From Centroberyx gerrardi (lineage: Eukaryota; Chordata; Actinopteri; Beryciformes; Berycidae): a stretch of 64,000 nt of DNA. The stretch is from NCBI RefSeq assembly GCF_048128805.1, contig NC_136019.1, positions 18,997,881-19,061,880 of the forward strand. Direction: 5' to 3'. Below are positions 1 through 17,566 of the stretch, one piece after another. Each line of letters begins with the position of its first letter. The stretch's first letter is position 1. The notes below the pieces were generated by a model. It was given only the letters and a program-made list of their open reading frames with translations. It had not been told where the DNA came from and made no database searches. A program made the position numbers and the translations under genes.

Positions 1-794
1 AATCCCATAAAGAGTATTTCTCTATGCAGGAGCTGTTGAGAACTGCTCTGTTTTGGGCATTTTTGCATCCATTTGGATACAGTACTTAGTTTGGTCCATT
101 TAAATACTTACTTCTCCCTGCCTTAGCTGCCAAAACCCAAAAGAATTTCATTAGTCTGGGTTTCAATTGAGAGTTTTAGTGTCCCATGATGGTATAAATA
201 TTGTTTCAGAGGCTTTTCCACCCTGCCAAGAATAAAATATGGGGGAAACACTGCATGCTTGTATTTCTTTTGGCATGAAAATGGTAAAAATTTAAGATAT
301 TGGCTATTGGCTTTTGATACAGAAATATCTATCAGCATCGATTGAAGCCATATCAGTTGAAGCCTAATCATATCAGAACATGATATAAGGCATAATGACT
401 ATGCTGCTATGACTATGTGATGAGACTTGTGAGCTGTAGGGCTTGTGTTTTTTCCTGGGTAATTTAACTAAAGATATCGATTGGGAGATAAAGGGTCATT
501 TTTTCTGATGGAATTGTAATGCAGCCTAATCGTACCACACTTTATAAAACTCTCTTGTGCCTCCGCTCCTCTACAATACACTTTTAAACGAGTGTCACCC
601 TGCTTGTTGTTGTTGCGGTGGGAGAGTGCTGCTGCTGCGTTGCGCGGAGCTCAGGCTGCTGGCGTGGCACACTGTTATGGAAACAACAATGGTGGAGCCT
701 GTGTGGCGAGGAGCGCTCACCCCCTGGCACCAAGCACGGCGCGGAGCTCACCCAGGCTTTTCAGCTGCCCCGGCCAGGCTTTCCAATAAACTGC

Positions 795-1010
795 TCCCAT
801 TCTCTCTCCCTCTCCCTCTCTTTCCAATTCTCTCCCTCGCCTTTTCTGCATCTCCCCCCCCACCACACTCAAGCTTTATTTTCTCCCTCTCCAGTTTTCT
901 TCTTCTCTCCGTCTCTCTCCCACTCTGTGCCCTGTGTATCTCTATCCATGCCCGCCTGTTTATTTCTCTCTCTAACTCTTCACTCTCTCTCCTCCTCTCA
1001 ATTTCATCCT
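795..1010. repeat. C/T-rich low-complexity tract
   Basis: The + strand is almost entirely C and T, with many CTCTCC and TTTCTC runs. It creates long open frames on both strands (Ser/Leu/Pro-rich on +, Arg/Glu-rich on -) that show no domain and are best read as artefacts of composition. Confidence 0.7.
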
Positions 1011-1554
1011 TTCTTTGGCCCCACAAAGGCGGCCATTCACCCGTGGCACTTAAAGGCGAACAAAACGTCCTCAGAAAATGCAAAGCGCGCTCAGAAAATG
1101 CCATTGCAGTTGGGATTTCTCGCTTCAAAATGCGCTCCCGTTCTCCGCGCCAGAGTCACTTTGTGTTCCCGGTCCACTGAGGGGGTCACTGTTTTCCATC
1201 GCCCCTGTGTGGGAGAGGGGTTAGAGGGGGGGGGTTGGATGGAGGGATGGAGGAGTGGAGGGGGAACTGCTGGACCGGTGCCCAGTTGGAAGGAACAGAG
1301 AACGGAGGTGGAGAGCTAAAACCGCTCTGACAGGGCATCTCTATGGTGCTGCTAGGTGCACCACCGACCAAAACATGCACAGTCATACCTGCTTAGGATT
1401 CATGACGTCCGCTTGACCCGTTGGTGGCGCCTTTGAATATCTTTACTGTTGTTGTTGCTCTTGCCTCTTAAAGGTAAGGTCAGAAATATTTGATGTATCC
1501 GAAAGCTTTTGTGCCCCAATCAGCAGAGAGGCCTTGCACATCCCCAACCAAAGA

Positions 1555-1720
1555 TAAAGATAAGATGAAACTTTAATGATCCACATCCTCATCCGCCTTT
1601 GCGGCAGCATAAGAATCGAACCAATGACAATTAAGGCACTAGAACATATTAAGTAGACATGAATTAAATAGTATGTATAGTATTAAGTAGTATGAATGAA
1701 AGTATGAAAAAAGTATAGAT
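1555..1720. repeat. Dispersed repeat sharing a GATAAGATGAAACTTTA core
   Basis: The core AAGATGAAACTTTAATGATC recurs in slightly altered form near 33610, 39570 and 58137, each time followed by a stretch rich in AGCAAAAGTAAT and ATAGAATATAAG. Four copies in 64 kb show a dispersed element. It resembles the 3' part of fish non-LTR retroelements, but I cannot name the family. Confidence 0.5.
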
Positions 1721-1929
1721 GACAGCAATAAGAGGGTGTACAAAATAGCAGCAGTAGAGAGCAAAAATTGACGATTCATAAAAATATCACTATATATGCA
1801 ATTTATAACAAATGAGAGGAATATCAGAATACACTGAGAAATCTGATTCAACTGATGGTCAGTGGTTTCTCTGACTAATTGAATAGTTTGAATTGAATAG
1901 ATTTAATTGACAAATCTGCAAACTTAGCA

Positions 1930-2080
1930 GTTAGAACAACCATCCAATAAGTGAAAGGTCATTGGTACGAGCCCCAGAACAGCTAATGTGTCCATCAACA
2001 ACTATGTGTCCTTGAGCAAGACACTTAACCCCCTACCTGCTGACTCATTGTAAGTTACTAAGTAAAATACATTGCTTCTC
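1930..2080 (+). repeat. SINE-like fragment (tRNA-derived type)
   Basis: The stretch contains AAGGTCATTGGTACGAGCCC, a degenerate box-B region. It is followed by a CCTTGAGCAAGACACTTAAC motif of a kind I associate with fish tRNA-derived SINE bodies. The ends were not defined. Confidence 0.45.
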
Positions 2081-2410
2081 CGACATGCTTATGCCCCTGC
2101 AAACATGTAATCATGCAAATTGACCTTTTTAAATCCAGCTTCTATTAAGAACACCATTCAAATTTCTGATGCCAATAACTGAGAGACATGCCAAACAGAT
2201 TTCAGTGCATAACATAACTACACACTGTATGTTTAAACTAAAGTCGACCAACTGACTGAAAAAGTTACTACAACTGAATGATTGACTTAGAAGGGGCAGC
2301 CCCATTCTTTCAGTACCCTTCTGATATCACCCTGACGTCAGTGTGTGTTTTCTTGTTGATGTGAATGGGCTGACGTGGCTTGCTGCAGCTGACAGCCGCT
2401 GTATTGTTGT

Positions 2411-2500
2411 GCCCCCCCCCAAGTCACTGACAGAGCCCCCCCCCCCCAAGTCACTGACAGAGCCCCCCCCCCCCCCCCCCCAATCACTGACAGAGCCGTG
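2411..2500. repeat. Minisatellite: three copies of AAGTCACTGACAGAGC with poly-C spacers
   Basis: Three copies of A(AG)TCACTGACAGAGC are separated by runs of about 9, 13 and 20 C. The C tracts lengthen to the right and the last copy has lost a base or two of the unit. Confidence 0.8.
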
Positions 2501-2688
2501 GCTTGTGCCTGGCTAGTCTCGTCCTCTCCGCATCAGATAGCAGAGCCTCGAAGCGCTTCATCTCTTTCTTGTCCTGCCTACTTCCTCCTTCCATACAGTA
2601 GTGCCTGTAGCGTCCATATATGGTAATGCCTCCAAGAAGCAATCTGTCTGTGATTCACTTTTCTTTTCCTCTTCTCTCTCTCTCTCTG

Positions 2689-2691
<3 letters not shown>

Positions 2692-2736
<45 letters not shown>
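2692..2736. repeat. (CT)n microsatellite
   Basis: An almost pure CT dinucleotide run interrupted once by GCCGGT. The minus strand reads as Arg-Glu repeats, which is not a protein. Confidence 0.9.
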
Positions 2737-2739
<3 letters not shown>

Positions 2740-4037
2740 CTAACACGCACGTTTAAAGTGAACTCTTGTAAATGAACGGAAAACTTGTTGACCTCCTCGA
2801 CCCTTTCCAAATACTGTGCAGCCACGGAAGCAGAAGAGATGATGGCTGAACAGCAGCCTCCATTTAGCAACAACTGTAGTGTACGCTTGCATGGGCCTTT
2901 ATGTTGGACTGAAGTCTTTCTGGTGCCACATTTTGTTTAACTGGATAGAAAGTCTACCTGCAATTTACAGATTGTAAAACTTCTCCATCTCTAAATGTCA
3001 AAATTCTGGCGGTTTTGGGCAACGCTCAAGCCAAACCTATCCACAAAGCAATGAAAAGTAAACTCATGTGAACCTGAGTGACTTGGATTCTCCGAAATGT
3101 CACAGCTCCCTTTTGTGCCTGCTCTCTTTCCAAAGCTGCTTAGATAGGCCTCTATCCTACTAGTCTGGTTTTGTCTCCCAGCTGGCTTCATTGTGTGTCA
3201 GAATGCGTTCACACAATCCGTCAGGTTAACCGATGGCGTAACAAACTCTCTCTGGTGTGGTTCACCATGCAAGACAATGGTGGGTTGGGCAGTATTCAAG
3301 ATCCTCCCAAACATTTTGAGAATTTATTTGCATAGCGCCAGGCAACTGGGCTTTACTTCTAGGGAACGTTGGCTCTAGTTATACCTAGAAAGATCAACAA
3401 AGGTTAGTGAGCAGTGTTGGGCGTTAACGCAAATTCGGTGAGGTACTTTTATAAGCCCACTTGGGTTTGAAAGCCCACTTGGATTTGAAACCTCTTCTTT
3501 GTTTAAAAGCTAAAACTTTTTAAACAAGTTATAAGTAATATTTGTAACAAGCCCACTTGTGAGTAAGCAAGGGCTACAGGTGATTCTGCGGGGTAGTTTA
3601 GCTGCAGCAGGCTGCTTTTGATCCTTGTGTATCCCAGGCTGTAACAAAGCCCTGTACAAGCAGCACTACGGAGGCTTTAAGCGTCTGTGAACCGCCTGGA
3701 ATGCAGAGACTCCTATGGGAGCGGTGCGAGGCAGGGCTTCTCCTCTGACGTCAACACGGTTCACCGGCAAAGGCGGAGGAGGACGATAACCCAGGACTCC
3801 AGCCGCAAGAATGCAACCTAAAGCAAAATAGATGAAGGGAAAGGGGGGGGAAGGAAGAGGTGGAGGAGGAGGAACAGGAGGACGAGGAGGGAGAGAGAGA
3901 TAAAGAGAGAGAATGGAGAGCTGCAGTGCAGTGTGATCTGATTTGGCAGGAGGGGAGATGAGCTAGAGAAAGGACATGGCGTTCAGTTTGAAGGGGGTCA
4001 GATTGTGACCCCACCCCCCAATTCAAGAACTTATGGA

Positions 4038-4075
<38 letters not shown>
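4038..4075. repeat. (AC)n microsatellite
   Basis: An uninterrupted AC dinucleotide run. Confidence 0.95.
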
Positions 4076-4076
<1 letters not shown>

Positions 4077-4695
4077 CAGACCAGATCACTGCCAAATTAG
4101 GAGTGATGAATTGGAACGCGGAGAGGTTTCCCCAGGAAAGGCTCTAGTTGAGATCTGCACCAGTCTTGCATAAGAACCAGCTGGGAAGCCACCAGTGAAA
4201 CCTTTGTTTCCCCCTCCAATTCAAATGAGGCCGACATGAAGTGAGGCTTGACAGCTGTTTCATGCGGGGATCTGGCTCATTCACACTCGCTGCCAGTAAG
4301 CAAGTAGTGACATTCGCTGATAAACACTGTGTCTGTTTGGATTGTCTTTGCGAGTGTGTGTGGGTCTTTTAGTTTGGATGTAGCCTACATGTGTTTGAGT
4401 ATTTGATTAAGTAGGTAGGCCAACACAAGTACCGATCCAAGTACTACTTAAGTTACAGTCATACATGCTGCCTAGTGTTTTATAGATCAGTTGACCATTG
4501 TATAATAATTGTAGAACAATTCTCCAGCCATTTTTCCTCCCGCCGGAAAAGTTTTACATTGCGCCAAACCGCATGACATTAAAGTATCGATATCGGGAAG
4601 TTTCACTTCCCCAGTCAACAAGTACTTCGGAGCTGGATCATCGCCAATCCTTGTACTACAGATGCTATCAGTGCACTTCTAGTTCTCCCTGCCTC

Positions 4696-5083
4696 TGTGT
4701 GTGTGTGTGTGTGTGTGTGCCTGGCTCTTGGCGGAAGGGTTTCCTCCGACGCTGTCAGAGGCGATGCATGTTAGTATGCGGGGCGTGGGTTGGCGGAGGT
4801 GCCACTTTGTCTGCAAATCAGCTCCTTTCCCCCTGAGATACAGCAGCAGCGCTCATCAACACCTTTCAGGGTGGAAATTGGTCCTGCTGGGTTGCCATGG
4901 TGATCAGATGTGGTACCGCCTCTCTCTCTCTCTCCCTCTCTCTCTCTTTGTCGGCATCTCTCGCCCGCTCTCACCTTCTTCACCGGGGGAAGCTGCAGTG
5001 CAGTGATGACAGAAGAAAGGATGCTGGGATACCTCCCCGTAAGCCTACAGTGGTACGATCCTAAGTCAAGGTCACTGGAGCAC

Positions 5084-5117
<34 letters not shown>

Positions 5118-5266
5118 CATGTTTGTGTGTGTGTGTGTGTGAGAAATGGAGGTGTGTGTGTGTTCCTGGCTTGCACACCTGTCTCTGGCCATTTAACTGA
5201 CCCATATGGTGAAAGGGGATCCTCCCAGAGTTGGGAGGACTTGCAGTGCTGGTTGCAGTCGCTAAG

Positions 5267-5295
<29 letters not shown>
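4696..5295. repeat. Cluster of TG microsatellites
   Basis: Three TG runs (about 4697-4720, 5083-5158 with a CGCGCGTGCATG interruption, and 5266-5295) lie within 600 bases, with a CT run at 4920-4950. Cys/Val open frames across them are repeat translations. Confidence 0.9.
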
Positions 5296-5297
<2 letters not shown>

Positions 5298-5639
5298 GTC
5301 CTATATCAGGCCTCCCTCCCTGTCAGCTGAGCCAACACAGACCTGCAAACGCGTCACCGCCGAGCTCAAAGGGAGGGGTGTGAAATCACACGCACACGAG
5401 TGGACACACACCTTCAGACAAACACACACCCTCTTGCTTGTGTTTTGTGCTCACTGAAGAGTGTGTTGTGTGCAAAGGCCTATAATGGCTTTTAGATGAT
5501 GGATAAACCCCGATAGTACATGGTTTGCTATTTGGGAACATTTAAGGCAAAAAATCCCTTCTGTTTTCATCTTGTGTGTTGTGTGTTGGCGTCTAATATA
5601 ATCATCTTTTGCATCATTGGTGATCTAGAAAGTGAAGCT

Positions 5640-5712
5640 TGTTCTACTGTTGCACTCACTGCAAGTCGCTCTGGATAACAGCATCAGCTAAATCCCCAAA
5701 ATGTAATTGTTG
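5640..5712 (+). repeat. SINE tail fragment
   Basis: The motif CAAGTCGCTCTGGATAACAG followed by CATCAGCTAAAT resembles the widespread fish SINE/LINE tail (AAGTCGCTTTGGATAAAAGC type). Related pieces occur near 11960, 33510 and 58030. Confidence 0.5.
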
Positions 5713-7130
5713 GACTTCACCAAACGCTGCTCATGTTTTGGCCCGGACCGCTGTTTATGTGTTATTTTTCTACCTGTGAAATCCTGCCTCTGGACGGTCT
5801 AAATATAGCCCTAGTCTCGTCGTTCAGGTGGAGTGTGCGTGATAGCAGGTTGTGTTTGGCTAGGGGGGGGGGGGGGAGGGGGGAGCGAGTGTTTATCGTC
5901 CTCGCTTAAGGTCTCCAGGCAGAAATAGCAGGGTCACGTTGCACATGTGTACACACACACACCGCCGTGCGCACTGTTGTCCTTTAAATGTAAAATACCT
6001 TCAGAGCTGCGAGGCACCTGCAGGCGTCTGATCTGCATTCTCCCTTACTTACAGAGGAGGAAGAGCTGTTTAGAATAGAAAAGTAGCTTAGAAAAGCATC
6101 TTGAAAAGGAAGCAAGTTGATATAAAGTGCAACATTTTTTTTTAAAATTCAAACACAAAGGCTTCCTCTTGCTGTTTTGTGTTTAGCTGTAGGACCTCCC
6201 CCGACCACATGCAGCACATCCAAATTGATTTGACCCGATTATTTGATTTACCTATTAAGTGGCTTTTAACGCCTGCTAGTATTTCCATGATGCTACTGCG
6301 GTGTCATCTGACAGTCTTAGTCAGCTCTGGCCCAGTTTCTGCGGCTCACCAAGGAGGAAGAAGAGAGGACAGGTCTCTGACGTCGCTGTTGGGCTGAGCT
6401 GAGTGGGAACAATAATGGAAACGCTGCAGGGAAAAGCACTTAAACTTTGAAGCAACTACATTTCAGTTACACAGGGGGTGTACGAAGTTGAATGCCAATT
6501 AGCAGTATGTGTCGGCTTTAAAAGAAGTCTGACAATCGCCACTTTTACATGTGAGTTTTTAAAGTGACATGAGACAACCAATAGATTTCTAAAGAGGCCA
6601 AATAGTCTCTTCCTGAACAGCAGGAGCATCATTTACAAAAACTTTAATTATTTGATGTGGCAAGAGGAAGAGTTAGGAAAATCATGACAACCTATCTAAA
6701 TGTACAAGTCATTTTTGTTTTAGCTAAAAATCATATTCGTGATCATATTGTTAACTTTTGGGTTACCTCATCTCAATTATATAAACTCATTACTTTCAGT
6801 TACTTTTGCATTACTTTGCTTACAACGTAATAAATATGAAGTTTAAGTCACAATGTGTTCCATTTTGCACACTATACTTTGAGTAGCGTTATTGTCATCT
6901 GTACTCATACTTGTCCATCAAGTTATATAACCCGTCTAAAAATGTCCCTTGACCTTTCAAATAATTATGTTCATGAGCAAAACAAGTAAACCTCATTTTA
7001 TTTTAAGTGTCTAATGTGATTGCATTGATGACTTTTCATTACCAATGTTATGTAATGTTATTGTTGCTATCATTTCATTACATGTATTATACCGCACCCC
7101 AACTCTGGTCACATGACAGCAGTGACCCCT

Positions 7131-7131
<1 letters not shown>

Positions 7132-7176
<45 letters not shown>
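7132..7176. repeat. (CA)n microsatellite
   Basis: An uninterrupted CA run about 465 bases before the first visible phosphatase exon. Confidence 0.95.
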
Positions 7177-7178
<2 letters not shown>

Positions 7179-7641
7179 TTCCTCTCAGTTACACAACAGG
7201 AAGTTTCTCCCAAAAACTCCCAACATCAACATCAACAACGCCCACGCAGGCTATTTCCAGCCTCCGTTGACTAAACCTTGCCTGCCCGTATTTAGTTTGA
7301 AGTTCATTTCTCGGAGGCCGTGACGATAAACACAGTTAGATCCCGAGGAAATATTAAAAGCTGCGTGGAACGGGGAGGCGAGGGATACTCTCTCTGGAAA
7401 AGGTTACGCCTGAAAGACTGAATTAGTTCGTTAAACCCCCGAATGCTACCTGTCCAAAACACACAGTACAAGGGGAAAATAAAGTGTGAACCCAAAATAC
7501 CTTTTTAAACGCTCCGCATCTCAGAACGTGTCAGAGTGTAATTGGATTTTTAGGATTTGCGGCTTGTAGTTGATGTCCGCTCACTCTCTCTGTGTCCGCA
7601 TCGTTCCTTCTTTTAACCTGTCCCCCTCCCCCCCACCTCAG

Positions 7642-13152
<5,511 letters not shown>

Positions 13153-13715
13153 AGAAGGATGGAGGGAGGGAGAGAGACACAGAGAGAGAATGTGAGAGAG
13201 AGAGAGAGAGGAGGACGATTGTGAACGAGTGGTAGTCCCTTGTCGGCTTTTCACAACACAAAAAGAAAAAAAAGCAACACTCGGGGCAGAGGAGAAATAA
13301 GAACGTTTTGATTTAGGACACCAAACCCGTCTTTTCTTCTTTTTTTTTTCTTTTTATCTCCCTCTCCGAACTTGCTGTCATGCTGCTCTCTTCTTCCTCT
13401 GCTTTTTTTTTTTTTCTCTCCGCATCCGTGTAACCTTGAACCGTTTTAAAAAAAACAAACAAGTGTTAAAAAGAGAAATGAGAAAACAATACAAGGGTGT
13501 CATTCTGTCAGCATATCGGAGTGTATGTTGTTGTTCTTTTGTCTTTTCGTCCTTGCTTTTTTTTCTTTTCTTTTGCCTTTACAACAGAATGACAACTAGT
13601 TTAGTTCACCAGTTCCCTTCCCTCCCCCTGCCTGTACAGAGACAACAGGTATTAATGACGACTGCTGGGTTTTCAATAAATAATACGGGGAATAAACCTT
13701 TATTTGGATGCTCGG
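13153..13715 (+). other. ppp1cb: ppp1cb 3' untranslated region with poly(A) signals
   Basis: A purine-rich start (GGAGGGAGGGAGAGAGAC) is followed by T-rich runs, then AATAAA at 13675-13680 and again at 13691-13696. The exact cleavage site is not visible. Confidence 0.7.
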
Positions 13716-16700
13716 CGTGTTTTCTTCCAAGAGACGTGAGCTGAAACTGTTCCTCCAGGGAGCTCGTTAAAAAGCCAGAAATGTCACATTATTATTATTC
13801 TACAGGGCAAACAAACAGGAATGACAATAGATTGGTACCATTTGTTTGCATAAACAAAGACACAGAAACTATTCATACTGACTTAACACCAGGAACTTAG
13901 TAGGATGGCTACTGCCAGTCTTCCAGTATATGTTTTTGTATTCAAATCAGTTTCATATAAACAAGACCAACTCCCAACAACCACACAAAACACACCGGTA
14001 TATAAAATAATCCATTTAATGACACTGTCCAAACTATACAGATACAATACAAACATGCATAGGCATGATTCCCTTCACTGTGACGCATGGTAGATGGTCT
14101 GGTGGTACGGAAGCGTTCCTGTAGAACTCATAGGAACGTTCACATCCAAAATGATTTTTACTGATGAATTTAAAATCAACCATAAACAAACTGCAGCAGA
14201 ACTTGCTCGCTGATAACTGATAATTGTGTTTATTACCTTAGACTGTTGACATCCCTGCCATGTTTGACACACTTCTGCAGTTAGTGAGGCAAAGTGGGAA
14301 ACATCAGACCCTACAAAAAATTCCACCTTCAACTTGTAATTACCACTAGGAGGCAGACATGAACTGTTTTCCCACGCAGCAGATCATATTTACAGGGAAT
14401 CTGATATGACATGAGCAAAACCTCATAATTACATCTTAAGGCCAACTACGATAGAACAATAGCTGTAACTGTACCGTTACTTGTACTTGTATCTACATCT
14501 AATCACTCAAGTTGTATTGTTTACAAAAAAAGGTTTGTGAGGAATAGGAGTAGATGAAATTACCATCTTCAACAATGATTTAGTGTCTTTGACCCGCTTT
14601 CTGTATCTGCCATGGTGTACAGTCACACAACAGGCTGACAGTGTAGATTGATGAAGCCAGACCTGAGTTCCCACATCTCCAATCCTCATGCTGCATTCAG
14701 GTCATGTGGGAAAACGGTACATATGAGCTTGCAACTACAAAATACCGTTTACCTCAGCTTTCTCATGGTAAGTGCTACTTGGGAACTTGAGATTTATCAG
14801 ACTTCCTGAATTGTGACGTCCACAAAAAGGTGAAGGTAATAATAGATTAATTTCAAATAAAACAAATTCATTACATAAGTCATTTTGTGATCGCAACTCT
14901 TACAACGCCATGGCAGTAGAATACTTGCAAGATTTTTTCACAAAAGCTGATCAGCAACAACCAAAGATGACAGAAAACTTCAGTCGTGACAGCTACAACT
15001 GGGCCGGAGCGCATGAACACTTCCAAGTCGTTGCTTTGAACTGTCAAGTTGCTCTGTTTTTTCTCCCACGTGACGTGAATGCAGCACAAATCCTTATGTC
15101 ACATAAACATTGATCCCTCCATTAGGATTCTTTGTCCTACACGGCCCTTGGTTCAGCCATTTTGAAACAGTCTTCACTCTCTTAACACCTTTACATGATA
15201 CCTCATTTGACACTCCATTCAAAAAAAATAAAAACAACACTTTGCGCAATTCTGTGAGGAAATAAGCAAGGGGGAAAACAGCAACAAAAAAAGTCAAGAA
15301 CATAATTTCCATATCTACATTAGGAATAAATGTAGAACGGGTGCCAATAGAAATTCTTTACATAGATGTAAAAAAAAAAAGGAAGAAAATCTAATCCCAA
15401 ATCCAAATCCCACTCAAACTGATGTAGGCTTTTCATTGCTGCATGGCACACAGGTAGCAACGTAAAAAAACAAAACAACAACTTAATTTATCATCTGACA
15501 TTGTGAAGTGTTTGGCCAGTACTTTGCTACACTATGTGTATCTGAAATGTATGGTGTTACTAATAATTATACAGTCAACTATACTGAACAGGACAACTAC
15601 TCAGGCTTTGTAGTGTAGGAAATCCCAATTATTCTAACTTCCACATTTGATTACATTGAACCGCAGGATTGTTTATCACTGGCTAACAGCAACAGCACTG
15701 TCACTACACTGGATTACATGTAACGCAACGAAAGCAGCGGCCATTTGTTCAAAGCAAACGACATGAGATGTAGTTCATTTTTCCTATTGAGCAAAGAGTT
15801 GCATCAGAACTACAGACACAACGCCGAGCTGAGGTTGTGTGAATAGTTTCGAGGTCAAGACTGAGCAGCAGGAGAGAAGAGGACGTGAGGAATGGGAGCG
15901 GAATGCTGTCGTACTCCCGTAACCTGATAATCCAAACCCCGACTCGCCAGAAAAACGACCTGATTTTGACCCAGTTCCTGTCGTTAAGACAAGTCTGCTG
16001 GGCCATAAACCTCGAGTACTGCATCCTCTGGCCTTTCTACATACCGGTGGTTTTCAATCCTAAACCCAAGAGTTTGTAAATGTTCATTCATGACACATAG
16101 GATACACAAAGATTGAAAACCACTGCTATATACCACGATTTAACAGAGGACTATGTCAAAGCATGCTGGGCTTTAACGTTTTAATTTGATGTATATGGGA
16201 GGAAAGGAATTGGAGCTGTGAAGGGCTAAAAAACCCTTTGTGGCCAGTAGAGGGCAGCAGCAGCCTTCATGCTGGAGAGAAACAAACGATCAAAAGGTTG
16301 CAGGTCTGAATCGCTGCACTGATTAAGGACGCTGGGGGACGGAGGGAACGCTGGAGGCACTAAATCCCCCAACTTACTCCAGTGGAATCATGCAGTGGCC
16401 ACCAGTAGAAGACTGTGGCTGTAGTGGGCGCTTCAAAGGAGCGTCAGGTTACAGGTGAAAAGGTAACGCTGGAGTCCGAGCCTGGTCAGTCAACCCTCCC
16501 TCGGTAAATAAAAGCACGATAAACAAAAAGACTGTTTGTTCTAGCTATGTAGCGTGGAGCCAGTGCATTGGGAAATCTGAAATCTAGGGAGGAATATCCA
16601 ACAAAATTAATTTAACAGAAAGTAGATTCACTCATTCACGCTAGGTCCTATAATATAGTGTCGTATTACAACAATCAAATAACAAAAAAAAATCCAATCT

Positions 16701-17454
16701 CATATCAAAAGCTGATCAAGTATAATCAAAGCTCAGTCGCGGGAATAAAAACCCCAAGTACTTTTCCTATCAGAAACGATAATCCTGGTTTCAGTGGGTG
16801 AAAATGAACTAAGTCATAATCTAATCATAATAAAAAAACACCCAAAAACAAATCATGGAGGGTTTTCCCTTTAACTATAATTCACTGAGAATAATGCCCT
16901 AAAAGTATCTACAAACCTAAATAAAACACAAAAATAGACCTAAAAAAATGAGACATACAAAAACACATAAAAAAGGTCCAATAAAATAAATAGCGACACG
17001 CTTTCAGGCCGTGGTTTGGCACGGTGTCCCGTGTTCTTCCTATGAGAAACTGAACGGAAAGGAAGTGCAACCTGCTGCTTCAGGTCGGCAGTGAGAAGCG
17101 CAACCGGCGCTCATGTAGACATATTTCCCTTATTTATACTTCCAAGAGTCATTTAGGTGAATGTGGGGGGGGGGGGAGGTAACAAGTTCCTGGTATGCTG
17201 CTTATCTCCTGCGGTCACCGGTGCCGTTTCATAAGCAGTCTGTTTGCTTTTTTTTTTACCCATGGTCCTTGGCGGGCCGCTGCAACACGTCACTCGACAG
17301 ATGAGTGTGAGAGGTGGAAGGTCCTCGAGGAGGGAGAGATGGACGTTAAAACCATTTATCACGCTTTCCCCGTCGAGGTGTGTGTGCGAGTGTATTCTAC
17401 AGTATTTGCGTATACTGTATGTGTGTGTGTGTGTGTGGGAGTGTGGGTGTGTGT
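13716..17454. other. Convergent 3' region between ppp1cb and slc29a2
   Basis: No coding exon was seen. Part is likely the long 3' UTR of slc29a2 on the - strand. A minus-strand AATAAA (14229-14234) is one possible end, but this is not proven. A/T-rich homopolymers and a G run (17163-17178) occur. The many short open frames show no domain. Confidence 0.55.
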
Positions 17455-17566
17455 CTAGACCAGGGCTCGGAGGGGGAAGGACAGGGCCGCCCCTATGGAC
17501 AAACCCAGGGAGAGGAAGAAGGTCATCAGGGCTCCTGCTGTCTCCGCATCCTTGGGCTCCACCAAC
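17455..17566 (-). CDS. slc29a2: slc29a2, coding exon 12 (C-terminus)
   Basis: Encodes LVEPKDAETAGALMTFFLSL, then GLSIGAALSFPLRALV and stop TAG (17455-17457). FPL replaces the FLF usually seen near the end of ENT2. The acceptor tract contains a long CT run (GA run on the + strand, 17575-17606). Confidence 0.93.

Larger units (their letters stand above)
1..7641. other. Non-coding DNA 5' of the first visible ppp1cb exon
   Basis: No exon could be recognised here. I looked for the missing first coding exon of the phosphatase gene (residues 1-17, ending in a phase-1 donor) and did not find it, so this is probably intron 1, or intron 1 plus upstream DNA. The stretch holds a C/T-rich tract (about 800-1010), SINE and LINE-like fragments, a poly-C minisatellite and many TG/CA and CT microsatellites, listed separately. 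The open frames here are low-complexity translations of these repeats. Confidence 0.6.

Noticed and set aside
557..1319. Long overlapping open frames (up to 233 residues) on + and - strands
   Set aside because: They follow C/T-rich composition, give Ser/Leu/Pro or Arg/Glu runs on opposite strands, and contain no domain or splice evidence.
2558..2873. Minus-strand frames with long Arg-Glu repeats
   Set aside because: Translation of a (CT)n microsatellite.
4698..5457. Cys/Val-rich frames such as MCVCVCVC
   Set aside because: Translations of TG microsatellites in several frames.
1..7641. First coding exon of ppp1cb
   Set aside because: I looked for an ATG followed by sequence able to code for the PP1-beta N-terminus with a phase-1 donor and found none.
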